From Bradyrhizobium sp. LTSP849 (lineage in GTDB: Bacteria > Pseudomonadota > Alphaproteobacteria > Rhizobiales > Xanthobacteraceae), in NCBI RefSeq assembly GCF_000938255.1, contig NZ_JYMR01000012.1:124001-188000 (forward strand): a DNA stretch of 64,000 nt, in the 5' to 3' direction. A program made the position numbers and the translations under genes. This document shows, piece after piece, positions 41,915 through 50,405 of this stretch; the stretch's first letter is position 1; every line of letters starts with the position of its first letter. The notes beneath the pieces were generated by a model that was not told the origin of the DNA, did no database searches, and worked only from the letters and a program-made list of their open reading frames with translations.

Positions 41915-43113
41915 CTGACACTGCTTCGAAACCCGGCCAGACGGAAGTCTGGATCACCGGCATTGGCCTTGCCACCTCGCTCGGCGAGGGGCTGGACGCC
42001 AACTGGGCCGCGCTCCAGGAGAAGCGCATCAATGTGGACGAGAAGGGCTTTGCGCCCTACATCGTGCATCCCCTGATGCCGGTCTCCTTCGACAGCCAGA
42101 TCCCGAAGAAGGGCGACCAGCGCCAGATGGAAGCCTGGCAGCGTATCGGCACCTATGCCGCGGGCCTTGCGCTCGACTCCGCCGGGATCAAGGGCAACAA
42201 GGACATTCTGTCGAAGATCGACATGGTGGTCGCCGCCGGCGGCGGCGAGCGCGATCTCAACGTCGACACCGGCGTGCTCACGGCCGAGGCCAAGGGGGCG
42301 AACGCGCCCGGCTTCCTCAATGAGCGGCTGATGAGCGATCTGCGGCCGACGCTGTTTTTGGCCCAGCTCTCCAATCTCCTCGCCGGCAACATCGCCATCG
42401 TGCACGGCCTTGGCGGCACCTCGCGCACCTTCATGGGCGAGGAAGTCGCGGGCGCCGACGCAGCTCGCATCGCGCTGTCGCGCATCGCCTCGGGCGAGAG
42501 CGACATTGCGCTGATCGGCGGCTCGCATAATGGCGAGCGCAAGGACCTTATGGTCCTCTACGAATTCGGCGACTTCAATCTGAAGGACAAGTTCGCCCCC
42601 GTCTGGGCGCGCAAGGACCACGCCGGCTTCGCGCTCGGCTCGGCCGGCGCGTTCCTGGTGCTGGAATCGCGGGCGCACGCCGAAGCGCGCGGCGCAAAGC
42701 CGTTCGCAAAGCTTTCGAGCGTCGTCGCCGATCTCGCCAGGCGCAAGCAGCCGGGCGACATGGCCGCAACGCTGGAGAAGCTGTGGGCGAAGCTGCCCAA
42801 GCGCGAGGGTAAGGGCGCGATCATCACGGGCGCGACCGGCGCCGAGCCCGCGACCTCCGAGGAGCGCGGCTTCCTGAAGAGCCATGCCGACTTCCCGGTG
42901 CGATCGACCGGTACCATGTTCGGCCACGCCATGGAGACGCAATTCCCGCTCGGGATGGCGCTCGCGGCGCTCTCGATCTCGCGCGGCGCGCTGTTCCCGC
43001 CGAACGATTCGACCGGCACCGAGATTGAAATGCAGGGAGCGCCTACCCAGATCGTAGTGGTGGGAGCCGGACACTGGCGCGGCGAAGGCATGGCGCTGGT
43101 CGAGGCGGTTTAG
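41911..43113 (+). CDS. Beta-ketoacyl-ACP synthase homologue lacking catalytic residues (FabF2XL position)
   Basis: A 400-residue thiolase-fold protein of the KAS II family, in the position of fabF2XL in rhizobial acpXL clusters. The fold is intact (VWITGIGLATSLGEGLDANWAALQ..., SDIALIGGSHNGER, HAGFALGSAGAFLVLESR). The nucleophile site reads HGLGGTSRTFM (residues 165–175) with no cysteine where active KAS enzymes have TACASG. The first catalytic histidine region reads ITGATGAEPATSEE (305–318) without His, and the Lys site is also changed. Only the last histidine survives (FGHAMET, His339). It overlaps fabZ by 4 bases. It is probably a chain-length-factor-like or structural partner of the active KAS downstream. 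Confidence 0.85.
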   Translation: MTDTASKPGQTEVWITGIGLATSLGEGLDANWAALQEKRINVDEKGFAPYIVHPLMPVSFDSQIPKKGDQRQMEAWQRIGTYAAGLALDSAGIKGNKDILSKIDMVVAAGGGERDLNVDTGVLTAEAKGANAPGFLNERLMSDLRPTLFLAQLSNLLAGNIAIVHGLGGTSRTFMGEEVAGADAARIALSRIASGESDIALIGGSHNGERKDLMVLYEFGDFNLKDKFAPVWARKDHAGFALGSAGAFLVLESRAHAEARGAKPFAKLSSVVADLARRKQPGDMAATLEKLWAKLPKREGKGAIITGATGAEPATSEERGFLKSHADFPVRSTGTMFGHAMETQFPLGMALAALSISRGALFPPNDSTGTEIEMQGAPTQIVVVGAGHWRGEGMALVEAV

Positions 43114-43135
43114 CTAAAGCGTGTTGCGCTTTAGC
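43113..43135. repeat. Short perfect hairpin after the first ketosynthase gene
   Basis: GCTAAAGCG, loop TGTTG, CGCTTTAGC: perfect 9-base arms overlapping the stop codon end. No T-tract follows. It is directly followed by repeat family 1 copy B. Together they place two stem-loops in the 102-base gap between the ketosynthase genes. Confidence 0.65.
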
Positions 43136-43147
43136 AGGTTGTCGTTT

Positions 43148-43196
43148 GAGCATGATCTTGTCGGAAAACCGCGTCACACTTTTCCGGATCATGTTC
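43148..43196. repeat. Palindromic intergenic repeat, family 1, copy B
   Basis: Near-identical to the element at 5597–5645: GAGCATGATC on the left, TCGGAAAACC and ACTTTTCCGG inside, GATCATGTTC on the right (one arm mismatch). It lies inside the acpXL cluster, between two co-directional genes, so it does not simply mark an operon end. Confidence 0.8.
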
Positions 43197-43215
43197 TAAT
43201 TCGTTTGGGGGATCC

Positions 43216-44493
43216 ATGACTGCACCACGCGACAAACTCGGACGTCCCGTCGTCGTCGTCACCGGCATGGGCATCATGACCTCGCTCGGCGCCGGCAAGG
43301 CCGACAATTGGGCGAAGCTGGTCGCCGGCGAATCCGGCATCCGCACCATCACGCGCTTTCCGGTCGACGGTCTGAGGACAACGATGGCTGGCACCGTCGA
43401 TTTCGTCAGCGTTGATCCGTTCTCCTCGACCGGACTGTCCGAGCGAATGGCAGAGCTGGTAACGGAGGAAGCGCTGGACCAGGCCGGCATCGGCGCCAAG
43501 GGCGACTTCCCCGGTCCCCTCTTCCTTGCGGTTGCACCGGTCGAGGTCGAATGGCCGCAGCGCCGCGAGCTCGGCCGCGCCGTCGGCTCGCCCGACTTCA
43601 CCTACGACGATTTGCTACGCATCTCCGGCGGCGGCAAATACAGCGCCTATCATCACCGCTTCATGTTCGGCTCGGTCGCGGCCTACCTCGCTGAAACCTT
43701 CGGCACCAAGGGCTCGCCGATCTCGCTGTCGACGGCCTGCGCCTCGGGCGCAACCTCGATCCAGCTCGGCGTCGAGGCGATCCGCCGCGGCGAGACCGAT
43801 GCCGCGCTGTGCGTGGCGACCGACGGCACGGTGAATCCGGAAGCGTTGGTGCGCTTCTCGCTGCTGTCGGCGCTGTCGACCCAGAACGATCCGCCGCAGG
43901 CCGCCTCCCGCCCCTTCTCCAAGAACCGCGATGGGTTTGTCATGGCCGAAGGCGCCGGCGCCCTCGTGCTGGAGAGCTATGAAGCCGCGACCGCACGCGG
44001 CGCAAAGATTCTCGGCGTCATCGCCGGCTGCGGCGAGCTCACCGATTCCTTCCACCGCACCCGCTCTTCGCCCGATGGCAAGCCGATCATCGGTTGCATG
44101 AACAAGACTCTGGCCGATGCCGGCATGACGCCGGACCAGATCGACCACATCAACGCGCACGGCACCGCGACGCCCGAAAACGACAAGATGGAGTACAACA
44201 CGACATCGGCCGTGTTCGGCGATCTCGCGCAGAAGATTCCGGTCACCTCCAACAAGTCGATGGTCGGCCACACCATCTCGGCCGCCGGCGCGGTGGAGGC
44301 GATCTTCTCCCTGCTCACACTCGAGCATCAGCGCATTCCGCCGACGATCAACTACGACAATCCGGATCCCACGATCCTGTTCGACGTCGTCGGCAACAAG
44401 GCGCGTGACGCCCGCGTCACCGCTGTGATGTCGAATTCGTTCGGCTTCGGCGGCCAGAACGCCTCGCTGATCCTGACCCGCGAACCGGCCTGA
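43216..44493 (+). CDS. fabF1XL: Beta-ketoacyl-ACP synthase II-type, catalytically complete (FabF1XL position)
   Basis: A 425-residue active-looking KAS II. The catalytic Cys175 lies in LSTACASGATSIQ, His315 in HINAHGTATPEND, Lys347 in NKSMVGHT, and His352 in VGHTISAAGAVEA. It condenses malonyl-AcpXL with the growing chain to elongate to C28. GGGGGATCC-type sequence precedes the ATG at 43216. It is separated from the first ketosynthase by a hairpin and a palindromic repeat, and followed 8 bases later by lpxXL. The zinc alcohol dehydrogenase gene (fabXL/adh2XL) usually found between this gene and lpxXL is absent here. Confidence 0.92.
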   Translation: MTAPRDKLGRPVVVVTGMGIMTSLGAGKADNWAKLVAGESGIRTITRFPVDGLRTTMAGTVDFVSVDPFSSTGLSERMAELVTEEALDQAGIGAKGDFPGPLFLAVAPVEVEWPQRRELGRAVGSPDFTYDDLLRISGGGKYSAYHHRFMFGSVAAYLAETFGTKGSPISLSTACASGATSIQLGVEAIRRGETDAALCVATDGTVNPEALVRFSLLSALSTQNDPPQAASRPFSKNRDGFVMAEGAGALVLESYEAATARGAKILGVIAGCGELTDSFHRTRSSPDGKPIIGCMNKTLADAGMTPDQIDHINAHGTATPENDKMEYNTTSAVFGDLAQKIPVTSNKSMVGHTISAAGAVEAIFSLLTLEHQRIPPTINYDNPDPTILFDVVGNKARDARVTAVMSNSFGFGGQNASLILTREPA

Positions 44494-44501
44494 CCGGACC
44501 C

Positions 44502-45434
44502 ATGGCGCTGCTTCCTGCGAGCATCAAGGCCCGCGCGCGGGAGGCCGCCAAATCGCTCAGTGGTGGCCTGATCGGGGCCACGACCGTCGGCATGCTGCGC
44601 ACCACGCGCTACTTCGATCCGGTCAAGACCGCGGATTTCTTCGCCCGCGTCACCAAGCTGATCGGCCCGCGCCTGCGCGAGCACCGCATCGGCCGCGCCA
44701 ATCTCACGGCTGCATTTCCGGAAAAGTCGCCGGAGGAGATCGAGCAGATCCTGATGGGCGTGTGGGACAATCTCGGCCGCGTCGGCGGCGAATTCGCCCA
44801 TATGGACCATGTCTGGGATTATGACCGCGACCATCCGGAGAATAGCCGGATCACATTGTCAGCGCGCAGCATCGAGCTGTTCGACCACATCCGGGACGAC
44901 GGCAAGCCGGCGCTGATCTTCGCTGCGCACCTTTCCAATTGGGAACTGCCGGCGCTCGCCGCCGTCGCACATGGGCTCGACACCGCGATCCTCTATCGCC
45001 GGCCGAACATCGCCTCAGCCGACCGCATCATCCAGGAGATGCGCCAGGTCAACATGGGCACGCTGATCCCGGCGGGCCGCGACGCCCCGCTGCGGCTCGC
45101 GCAGGCGCTGAAAGACGGCAAGCATGTCGCCATGCTCGTCGACCAATATCTGACCGGCGGTGTCGAGGTCACCTTCTTCGGCCGCAAGACCCGCGCCAAT
45201 CCGATGCTGGCGCGCCTCTTGCGCCAGGTCGAATGCCCGATCCACGGCGTGCGCATCATCCGCAAGCCCGGCGGCCGCTTCGAAGCAGAGCTGACGGAAG
45301 AGGTCCCGCCGGTGCGTGACGCCGACGGCAAGATCGACATCCAGGGCACGACGCAGGCGATCACCAACGTGGTGGAGAGCTGGGTGCGCGAGCATCCGGA
45401 GCAGTGGTTGTGGCTGCATCGAAGGTGGCGGTAA
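44502..45434 (+). CDS. lpxXL: Lipid A very-long-chain acyltransferase LpxXL
   Basis: A 310-residue HtrB/LpxL-type acyltransferase. The catalytic motif HX4E is HLSNWE (His143, Glu148). The downstream MLVDQYLTGGVEVTFFGRKTRANP is the second acyltransferase block. It transfers the C28 acyl chain from AcpXL to lipid A at the inner membrane. The N-terminal amphipathic region lacks a clear long transmembrane helix. Its place at the end of the acpXL cluster supports LpxXL over LpxL. A palindromic repeat follows. Confidence 0.9.
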   Translation: MALLPASIKARAREAAKSLSGGLIGATTVGMLRTTRYFDPVKTADFFARVTKLIGPRLREHRIGRANLTAAFPEKSPEEIEQILMGVWDNLGRVGGEFAHMDHVWDYDRDHPENSRITLSARSIELFDHIRDDGKPALIFAAHLSNWELPALAAVAHGLDTAILYRRPNIASADRIIQEMRQVNMGTLIPAGRDAPLRLAQALKDGKHVAMLVDQYLTGGVEVTFFGRKTRANPMLARLLRQVECPIHGVRIIRKPGGRFEAELTEEVPPVRDADGKIDIQGTTQAITNVVESWVREHPEQWLWLHRRWR

Positions 45435-45439
45435 GCGCT

Positions 45440-45523
45440 GTCATTGCGAGGAGCGAAGCGACTAAGCAATCCAGAGCGTCTCTGTCGAGAGACTCTGGAT
45501 TGCTTCGCTTCGCTCGCAATGAC
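45440..45523. repeat. Palindromic intergenic repeat, family 4 (GTCATTGCGAG type)
   Basis: GTCATTGCGAG-GAGCGAAGCG on the left and CGCTTCGCTCGCAATGAC on the right, with inner GCAATCCAGAG and CTCTGGATTGC, make one long imperfect hairpin of about 84 bases. It separates the convergent lpxXL and polyamine-receptor genes and may help end both transcripts. Confidence 0.8.
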
Positions 45524-45535
45524 GGGTGCGCCCCT

Positions 45536-46648
45536 CTACCGCCCCGTCTTCACCTTGGTCCAGAGCCGGTTGATGATCCGCTGCGTCGCCGGATCGCGCG
45601 CCGTGATGACGAACAGCTTTGAGAGCGTCGCCTCGTCCGGATAGATGTTCTTGTCGTTCAAAATCTTCGGATCGACCAGCTTCTGACTGGCGAGGTTGCC
45701 GTTGGCGTAGGATAAAAAGTCCGAGTTCTTCGCGGCGACATCCGGACGGTAGAGATAGTTGATCAGCTCGTAGGCTTCCTTGAGGTTCTTCGCGTCCGCG
45801 GGGATCGCGAGATTGTCGAAGAACATCTGCGCGCCCTCCTTCGGGATTGTGTAGCCGATTTCGATACCACCTTTGGCTTCGGCTGCCCGGGCGCGGGCCT
45901 GCATGATGTCGCCGGACCAGCCGACCACGAAGCAGATCTCGCCGGTCGCCAGCGCGCTCAGATATTCGGACGAGTGAAATTTTCGCACGGACGGGCGGAC
46001 CTTGGCGACGATGTCGGCGGCCTTTTCGAGATCGGCCTGCTTGGTCGAGTTCGGATCGAGCCCGAGATAGCTCAGCGCCGCCGGAAAGATATCGTCGGCG
46101 GAGTCGAGCATGTGTACGCCGCAATCTTTGAACTTGGCCAGATTCTCCGGCTTGAAGACGATGTCCCAGCTGTCGATCTTGGCGTCGGGTCCCAGGATCT
46201 GCTTCACCTTGGCGACGTTGTAGCCGATGCCCGTCGTGCCCCACATGTAGTTGGCGGCATAGACATTGCCGGGATCGTAGATGCCGAGGCGATCGGTCAC
46301 TACGGACCAGGCATTGGAGAGATTTGGCAGCTTCGACTTGTCGAGTTTCTGGAAGATATTCGCCTTGATCTGGCGCTGGAGGAAATAGGCAGTGGGCACC
46401 ACGACGTCATAGCCGGATCTGCCGGCCATCAGGCGCGTCTCCAGCGTCTCGTTGGCATCAAAAGTGTCGTAGACCACCTTGATGCCGGTCTCCTTGGTGA
46501 AGGCCTCGAGCACATCCGGCGCCATATAGTTGGACCAGTTGTAGAAGTTGACGACGCGCTCCTCGGCGGCCGCTCCTTCCGTGATGAACATCAGCGCTGC
46601 GGCGATCGCGAGACCAAGGCCAAAACCAGCGCGGCTGGCGTTCGTCAT
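45536..46648 (-). CDS. Polyamine-type ABC transporter solute-binding protein, PotF-like
   Basis: A 370-residue periplasmic receptor of the PotD/PotF family. Signal peptide LGLAIAAALMFITEGAAAEE; mature start RVVNFYNWSNYMAPDVLEAFTKETGIKVVYDTFDANETLETRLMAGRSGYDVVVPTAYFLQRQI, the PotF pattern. Later parts VVGWSGDIMQARAR and PKEGAQMFFDNLAIP are ligand-loop segments for a putrescine-like diamine. The ATG at 46648 follows an AGGTAGGACG stretch. No potGHI genes lie beside it, so it is an orphan receptor here, or it works with a permease elsewhere. The upstream co-directional gene is an aminotransferase (7-base gap). Confidence 0.9.
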   Translation of the reverse strand: MTNASRAGFGLGLAIAAALMFITEGAAAEERVVNFYNWSNYMAPDVLEAFTKETGIKVVYDTFDANETLETRLMAGRSGYDVVVPTAYFLQRQIKANIFQKLDKSKLPNLSNAWSVVTDRLGIYDPGNVYAANYMWGTTGIGYNVAKVKQILGPDAKIDSWDIVFKPENLAKFKDCGVHMLDSADDIFPAALSYLGLDPNSTKQADLEKAADIVAKVRPSVRKFHSSEYLSALATGEICFVVGWSGDIMQARARAAEAKGGIEIGYTIPKEGAQMFFDNLAIPADAKNLKEAYELINYLYRPDVAAKNSDFLSYANGNLASQKLVDPKILNDKNIYPDEATLSKLFVITARDPATQRIINRLWTKVKTGR

Positions 46649-46655
46649 CTTCGTC

Positions 46656-47846
46656 CTACCTCTTGCGTCCGCGCACCGCGTCCGACAGCCGCTCCAGTGC
46701 GGTGTCGAGCGTCTCGTCCTTCTTGGCAAAGCAGAAGCGCACCACCGATGTCACCGGGTCATGCTCGTAGAACGCCGAGACCGGAATCGCCGCTACCTTG
46801 TAGTCCTTCACGATCCGCCAGCAGAACTCGGCGTCGCTCTCGTTGAGGCCGAGCGGCGACAGGTCGACGGTGAGGAAGTAAGTGCCCTGCGACTTCAGCA
46901 CGGGGAAGCCGAGGCTCTCCAGCCCCTTGGTCAGACGGTCCCTGCTCCGCGTCAGATCCTTGCGCATCGACAGGAAATACTCGTCGGGCTTGCCGAGGCC
47001 GTAGGCGACGGCAGCCTGGAGGTTCGGCGCAGTCGTAAAGGTCAGGAACTGGTGCACCTTGGCCGCGACGCGCAGCAGCGGCGGTGCGGCGCAGACGAAG
47101 CCGATCTTCCAGCCCGTCAGCGAGAAGATCTTGCCGGCCGAGCCGACCTTGATGGTCCGCTCCCGCATGCCGGGGATCGTGATCAGCGGGATGTGCTTGT
47201 GCTCGTCGAAGGTGACGTGCTCCCAGACCTCGTCGGTGATCGCGATGACATCGAACTTCTGGCAGTACCGGGCGAGCAGCTCGAGGTCCTCGCGCGGATA
47301 GACCACCGCGGAGGGATTCAGGGGATTGTTGAAGAGCACCGCCTTGGTCTTTGAATTGAAGACGCTTTTCAGCATGTCCTCATTCAGCCGCCAGCCCGGT
47401 GGTTCGAGCCGGACCAGGCGCGGAATGCCGCCAGCCTGGCGGATGATCGGCAGGTAGGAATCATAGACCGGCTGGAAGCAGACCACTTCGTCGCCGGGCT
47501 GAACCACCGACAGGATGGCCGAGGTCAAGGCTTCGGTCCCGCCGGAGGTGACCATCACCTCGCTCATCGGATCGAGCTTGAGCCCGTGCCAGTGGCCGTA
47601 ATGGGTCGCGATCGCCTGGCGCAGCTCCGGGATCCCCATCATCGACGGATACTGGTTGTAGCCGTTGAGCGAGGCATCAGCCGCGGCGCGGCGAATGTCC
47701 TCCGGACCGGGATCGTCGGGGAAGCCCTGGCCGAGATTGATGGCGTTGTTGTCGCGCGCAGCCTGCGACATCGCCTCGAAGATGGTGACGGGAAGGTCAG
47801 CGAAGACCTTGTTCAGGGAAGAGCTTTTGGACATCCTGTTAGACAT
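46656..47846 (-). CDS. Aminotransferase class I/II (methionine/kynurenine-type)
   Basis: A 396-residue PLP enzyme. The internal aldimine lysine is Lys239 in VGSAGKIFSLTGWKIGF. Other landmarks are SGGTEAL (PLP phosphate), NNPLNPSA (Asn for PLP ring) and DEVWEH (Asp for pyridine N). The whole resembles the YbdL/kynurenine-aminotransferase group, which acts on methionine, kynurenine or glutamine. Downstream of it, after 7 bases, the PotF-like receptor gene begins, so they may be one transcript. The start at 47846 or 47834 is uncertain. Confidence 0.88.
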   Translation of the reverse strand: MSNRMSKSSSLNKVFADLPVTIFEAMSQAARDNNAINLGQGFPDDPGPEDIRRAAADASLNGYNQYPSMMGIPELRQAIATHYGHWHGLKLDPMSEVMVTSGGTEALTSAILSVVQPGDEVVCFQPVYDSYLPIIRQAGGIPRLVRLEPPGWRLNEDMLKSVFNSKTKAVLFNNPLNPSAVVYPREDLELLARYCQKFDVIAITDEVWEHVTFDEHKHIPLITIPGMRERTIKVGSAGKIFSLTGWKIGFVCAAPPLLRVAAKVHQFLTFTTAPNLQAAVAYGLGKPDEYFLSMRKDLTRSRDRLTKGLESLGFPVLKSQGTYFLTVDLSPLGLNESDAEFCWRIVKDYKVAAIPVSAFYEHDPVTSVVRFCFAKKDETLDTALERLSDAVRGRKR

Positions 47847-47855
47847 TGGGCCCGA

Positions 47856-48182
47856 TCAGCCGCCGACCTTGCTGGGAAGGCCCGCCGCCTTCCAGCCCAG
47901 CATGCCGCCGGCGAGATGCTTGTCGTAAGGCAGGCCCGCCGCCTGCGCGGCAAGCGATGCCGTCACCGAACGCTTGCCCGAGCGGCAGGCGAACACGACC
48001 TCTTTGCCTTGCGGATCGGGGATCGCCTTGGCATCGAAGGTCGAGAGCGGCACGACGACGCCGTAGGGATAGGCCTCGGCCTCGACCTCGTTCGGCTCAC
48101 GGACGTCGACGAGCAGATAGCGCCCTTCGGTGACACCCTTGGCGACCTCGTCCGGGGTCAGATCCTGTACCTGGTTTGTCAA
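47856..48182 (-). CDS. Rhodanese-domain protein
   Basis: A 108-residue single-domain rhodanese. The active loop is FACRSGKRS with Cys66, and YLLVDVREPNEVEAEAYPYGVVVPLSTF is the N-terminal CH2A-type motif. The start is a TTG at 48182: GGAGG lies 5 bases upstream and no in-frame ATG fits. The gene lies just upstream of the aminotransferase on the same strand (9-base gap), so the three genes rhodanese–aminotransferase–receptor probably form an operon. The role is sulfur transfer or a persulfide relay; partner unknown. Confidence 0.88.
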   Translation of the reverse strand: MTNQVQDLTPDEVAKGVTEGRYLLVDVREPNEVEAEAYPYGVVVPLSTFDAKAIPDPQGKEVVFACRSGKRSVTASLAAQAAGLPYDKHLAGGMLGWKAAGLPSKVGG

Positions 48183-48336
48183 ATCATCCTCCAACGTCCG
48201 GGCGCCAGCCGGGGCGCCCCGGCCGGCGGCAACCTCGCCTCTCGGCAGGCGAAAATCAAGCGCTACAAAGGCTTGAGCGCTACGGCGCAAGTTAAAGCTA
48301 AATCGCAGCGACTTGAAGTGCAGCTTTGGGAGCAGC

Positions 48337-50265
48337 CTAGATCGTGACCTGCGTCCCGACCTCGACGACGCGGCCGCTCGGGATCTGGAAATAGTCGGTG
48401 GCGTCGTTGGCGGAGCGGCTGAGCGAGATGAACAGCCGGTCCTGCCAGCGTGGCATGCCGGAATGGGCGGCCGGCTTGAGCGCCCTCCGCGACAGGAAAA
48501 ACGAGGTCGACATGATGTCGAACTGCCAGCCGAGCTTGCGGGCGATCGCCAGGGCCTTCGGCACGTTAGGCGATTCCATGAAGCCGAACTTCAGCGTCAC
48601 CTTGGAGAAGGTCGGGCTGATCTGCTCCAGCTTCACCCGCTCGGCCGGATCGATACGCGGAGTCTGCGCGGTCTCGATGGTGAGAATGACATTCTTCTCG
48701 TGAAGCACTTTGTAGTGTTTCAGACTATGCATCAGCGCAGTCGGCGCGCTCAGGGGATCGCTGGTCAGGAACACGGCTGTGCCGGGCACGCGCTGCGGCG
48801 GACGCTTCTCCAGCATCGCCACGAGGTCGGCGAGCGGGAATTCGAGCTTGCGCGACTTTTCGAACAGCAGCCGGCTGCCGCGCCGCCACGTGTACATCAG
48901 AAGGATCATGAAAGAGCCGAGCGCGAGTGGCACCCAGCCACCCTCGAACACCTTGAGCAGGTTGGCGGCCAGGAAGGTCAGGTCGAGGAACAGGAACGGC
49001 GCAATCAGAGCTGCAGCCCACAGCGGCGACCACTTCCAGGCCTTCCAGATCACGATGAAGCCCATCATGCCGGTGACGACCATCGTACCAGTGACGGAGA
49101 TGCCATAGGCCGAGGCCAGCGCACTGGAGGAACGGAACAGCAGCACCATCATGATCACGGCAACCAGCAGCAGCTGGTTGATGCGCGGGATGAAGATCTG
49201 GCCGGAATGGGCTTCTGACGTATGGCGAATTTCAAAGCGCGGCAGCAGCCCGAGCTGGATCGCCTGGCGCGTCAGCGAATAGGCGCCGGTGATGACGGCC
49301 TGGCTCGCGATGACGGTGGCGGCGGTCGCCAGCACGACCATGCCGCCGCGGGCCCAGCCTTGCGGGAACAATTGGAAGAACGGACTCTCGATCGCCTGCG
49401 GATCGCCGAGAACAAGCGCCCCCTGCCCCAGATAGTTCAGCGCCAGCGACGGCAGCACGATGAACAGCCAGGCGGTCTGGATCGGCCGCTTGCCGAAATG
49501 GCCGAGATCGGCATAGAGCGCCTCAGCGCCGGTGACCGCCAGGAACACGGCGCCGAGCGTCACGAAGCCGATGATGCCGTGATGGAGCATGAAGGACACA
49601 GCATAGAACGGGTTCAGCGCGAACAGCACCTGCGGTTGCGCGATGATCGGATGGATCGCCGCCACCGCGATGACCGCGAACCAGACGCACATCACGGGTC
49701 CGAAGAACGCCGCGACGCGGGCGGTGCCGCGCGATTGCACGGCGAACAGGAACAGCAGGATCAGCACGGTCAGCGGCACGATGTAGGGCTCGAACCGCAG
49801 CGTGATGTCCTTCATGCCTTCGAGGGCCGACAGCACCGAGACTGCCGGCGTGATCACGGCGTCGCCGTAGAACAGCGCGCCGGAGATAATGCCGAGCAGG
49901 ACGATGGTCGACCCGCCGGTGCCGACGGCGCGCTGAGCCAGCGCCATCAACGCGAGTGTGCCGCCCTCGCCATTGTTGTCGGCGCGCAGCAGGATCACGA
50001 CGTATTTGAGCGTCACCACGACGATCAGCGCCCACAGGATCAGGGACACCACACCGAGGACAGCCGCCGGCGTAGGCGTGCCCTCAACGCCCGAGGCCGC
50101 CATCACCGCCTCGCGGAACGCGTAGAGCGGGCTGGTGCCGATATCGCCATAGACGACGCCGATGCTGCCAAGCGTCAGCGCGCCGAAACCGGCGGTGGTG
50201 TGGGCCTCGCCATGCCCATTGGCCGCCGCCGTTTCCGGGGCGGGAATTGCTACGTCACTTGTCAT
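48337..50265 (-). CDS. kup: Potassium uptake transporter Kup (copy 1)
   Basis: A 642-residue KUP/HAK/KT-family K+ symporter. The N-terminal core [25 protein letters not shown] is the family hallmark. About twelve hydrophobic segments fill residues ~25–470, then a soluble C-terminal domain ends [17 protein letters not shown]. It shares the order and most motifs with the neighbouring copy upstream (50406–52304), a tandem duplication. Either copy alone would give constitutive low-affinity K+ uptake; two suggest different expression or acid tolerance roles. Confidence 0.93.
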   Translation of the reverse strand: MTSDVAIPAPETAAANGHGEAHTTAGFGALTLGSIGVVYGDIGTSPLYAFREAVMAASGVEGTPTPAAVLGVVSLILWALIVVVTLKYVVILLRADNNGEGGTLALMALAQRAVGTGGSTIVLLGIISGALFYGDAVITPAVSVLSALEGMKDITLRFEPYIVPLTVLILLFLFAVQSRGTARVAAFFGPVMCVWFAVIAVAAIHPIIAQPQVLFALNPFYAVSFMLHHGIIGFVTLGAVFLAVTGAEALYADLGHFGKRPIQTAWLFIVLPSLALNYLGQGALVLGDPQAIESPFFQLFPQGWARGGMVVLATAATVIASQAVITGAYSLTRQAIQLGLLPRFEIRHTSEAHSGQIFIPRINQLLLVAVIMMVLLFRSSSALASAYGISVTGTMVVTGMMGFIVIWKAWKWSPLWAAALIAPFLFLDLTFLAANLLKVFEGGWVPLALGSFMILLMYTWRRGSRLLFEKSRKLEFPLADLVAMLEKRPPQRVPGTAVFLTSDPLSAPTALMHSLKHYKVLHEKNVILTIETAQTPRIDPAERVKLEQISPTFSKVTLKFGFMESPNVPKALAIARKLGWQFDIMSTSFFLSRRALKPAAHSGMPRWQDRLFISLSRSANDATDYFQIPSGRVVEVGTQVTI

Positions 50266-50405
50266 GGGAGAGCCTGGTGGCCTCTAAAAATGCTTCACTG
50301 CACAACGGCGGAGGAGCGCGCGGCTTATAGTCCTGCGCTGGTGGCATAGCCTAGCCCGATTCTGGGCCCTAGGCATGCAAATTTGCATGGGTCCGCCGAT
50401 TGCGT

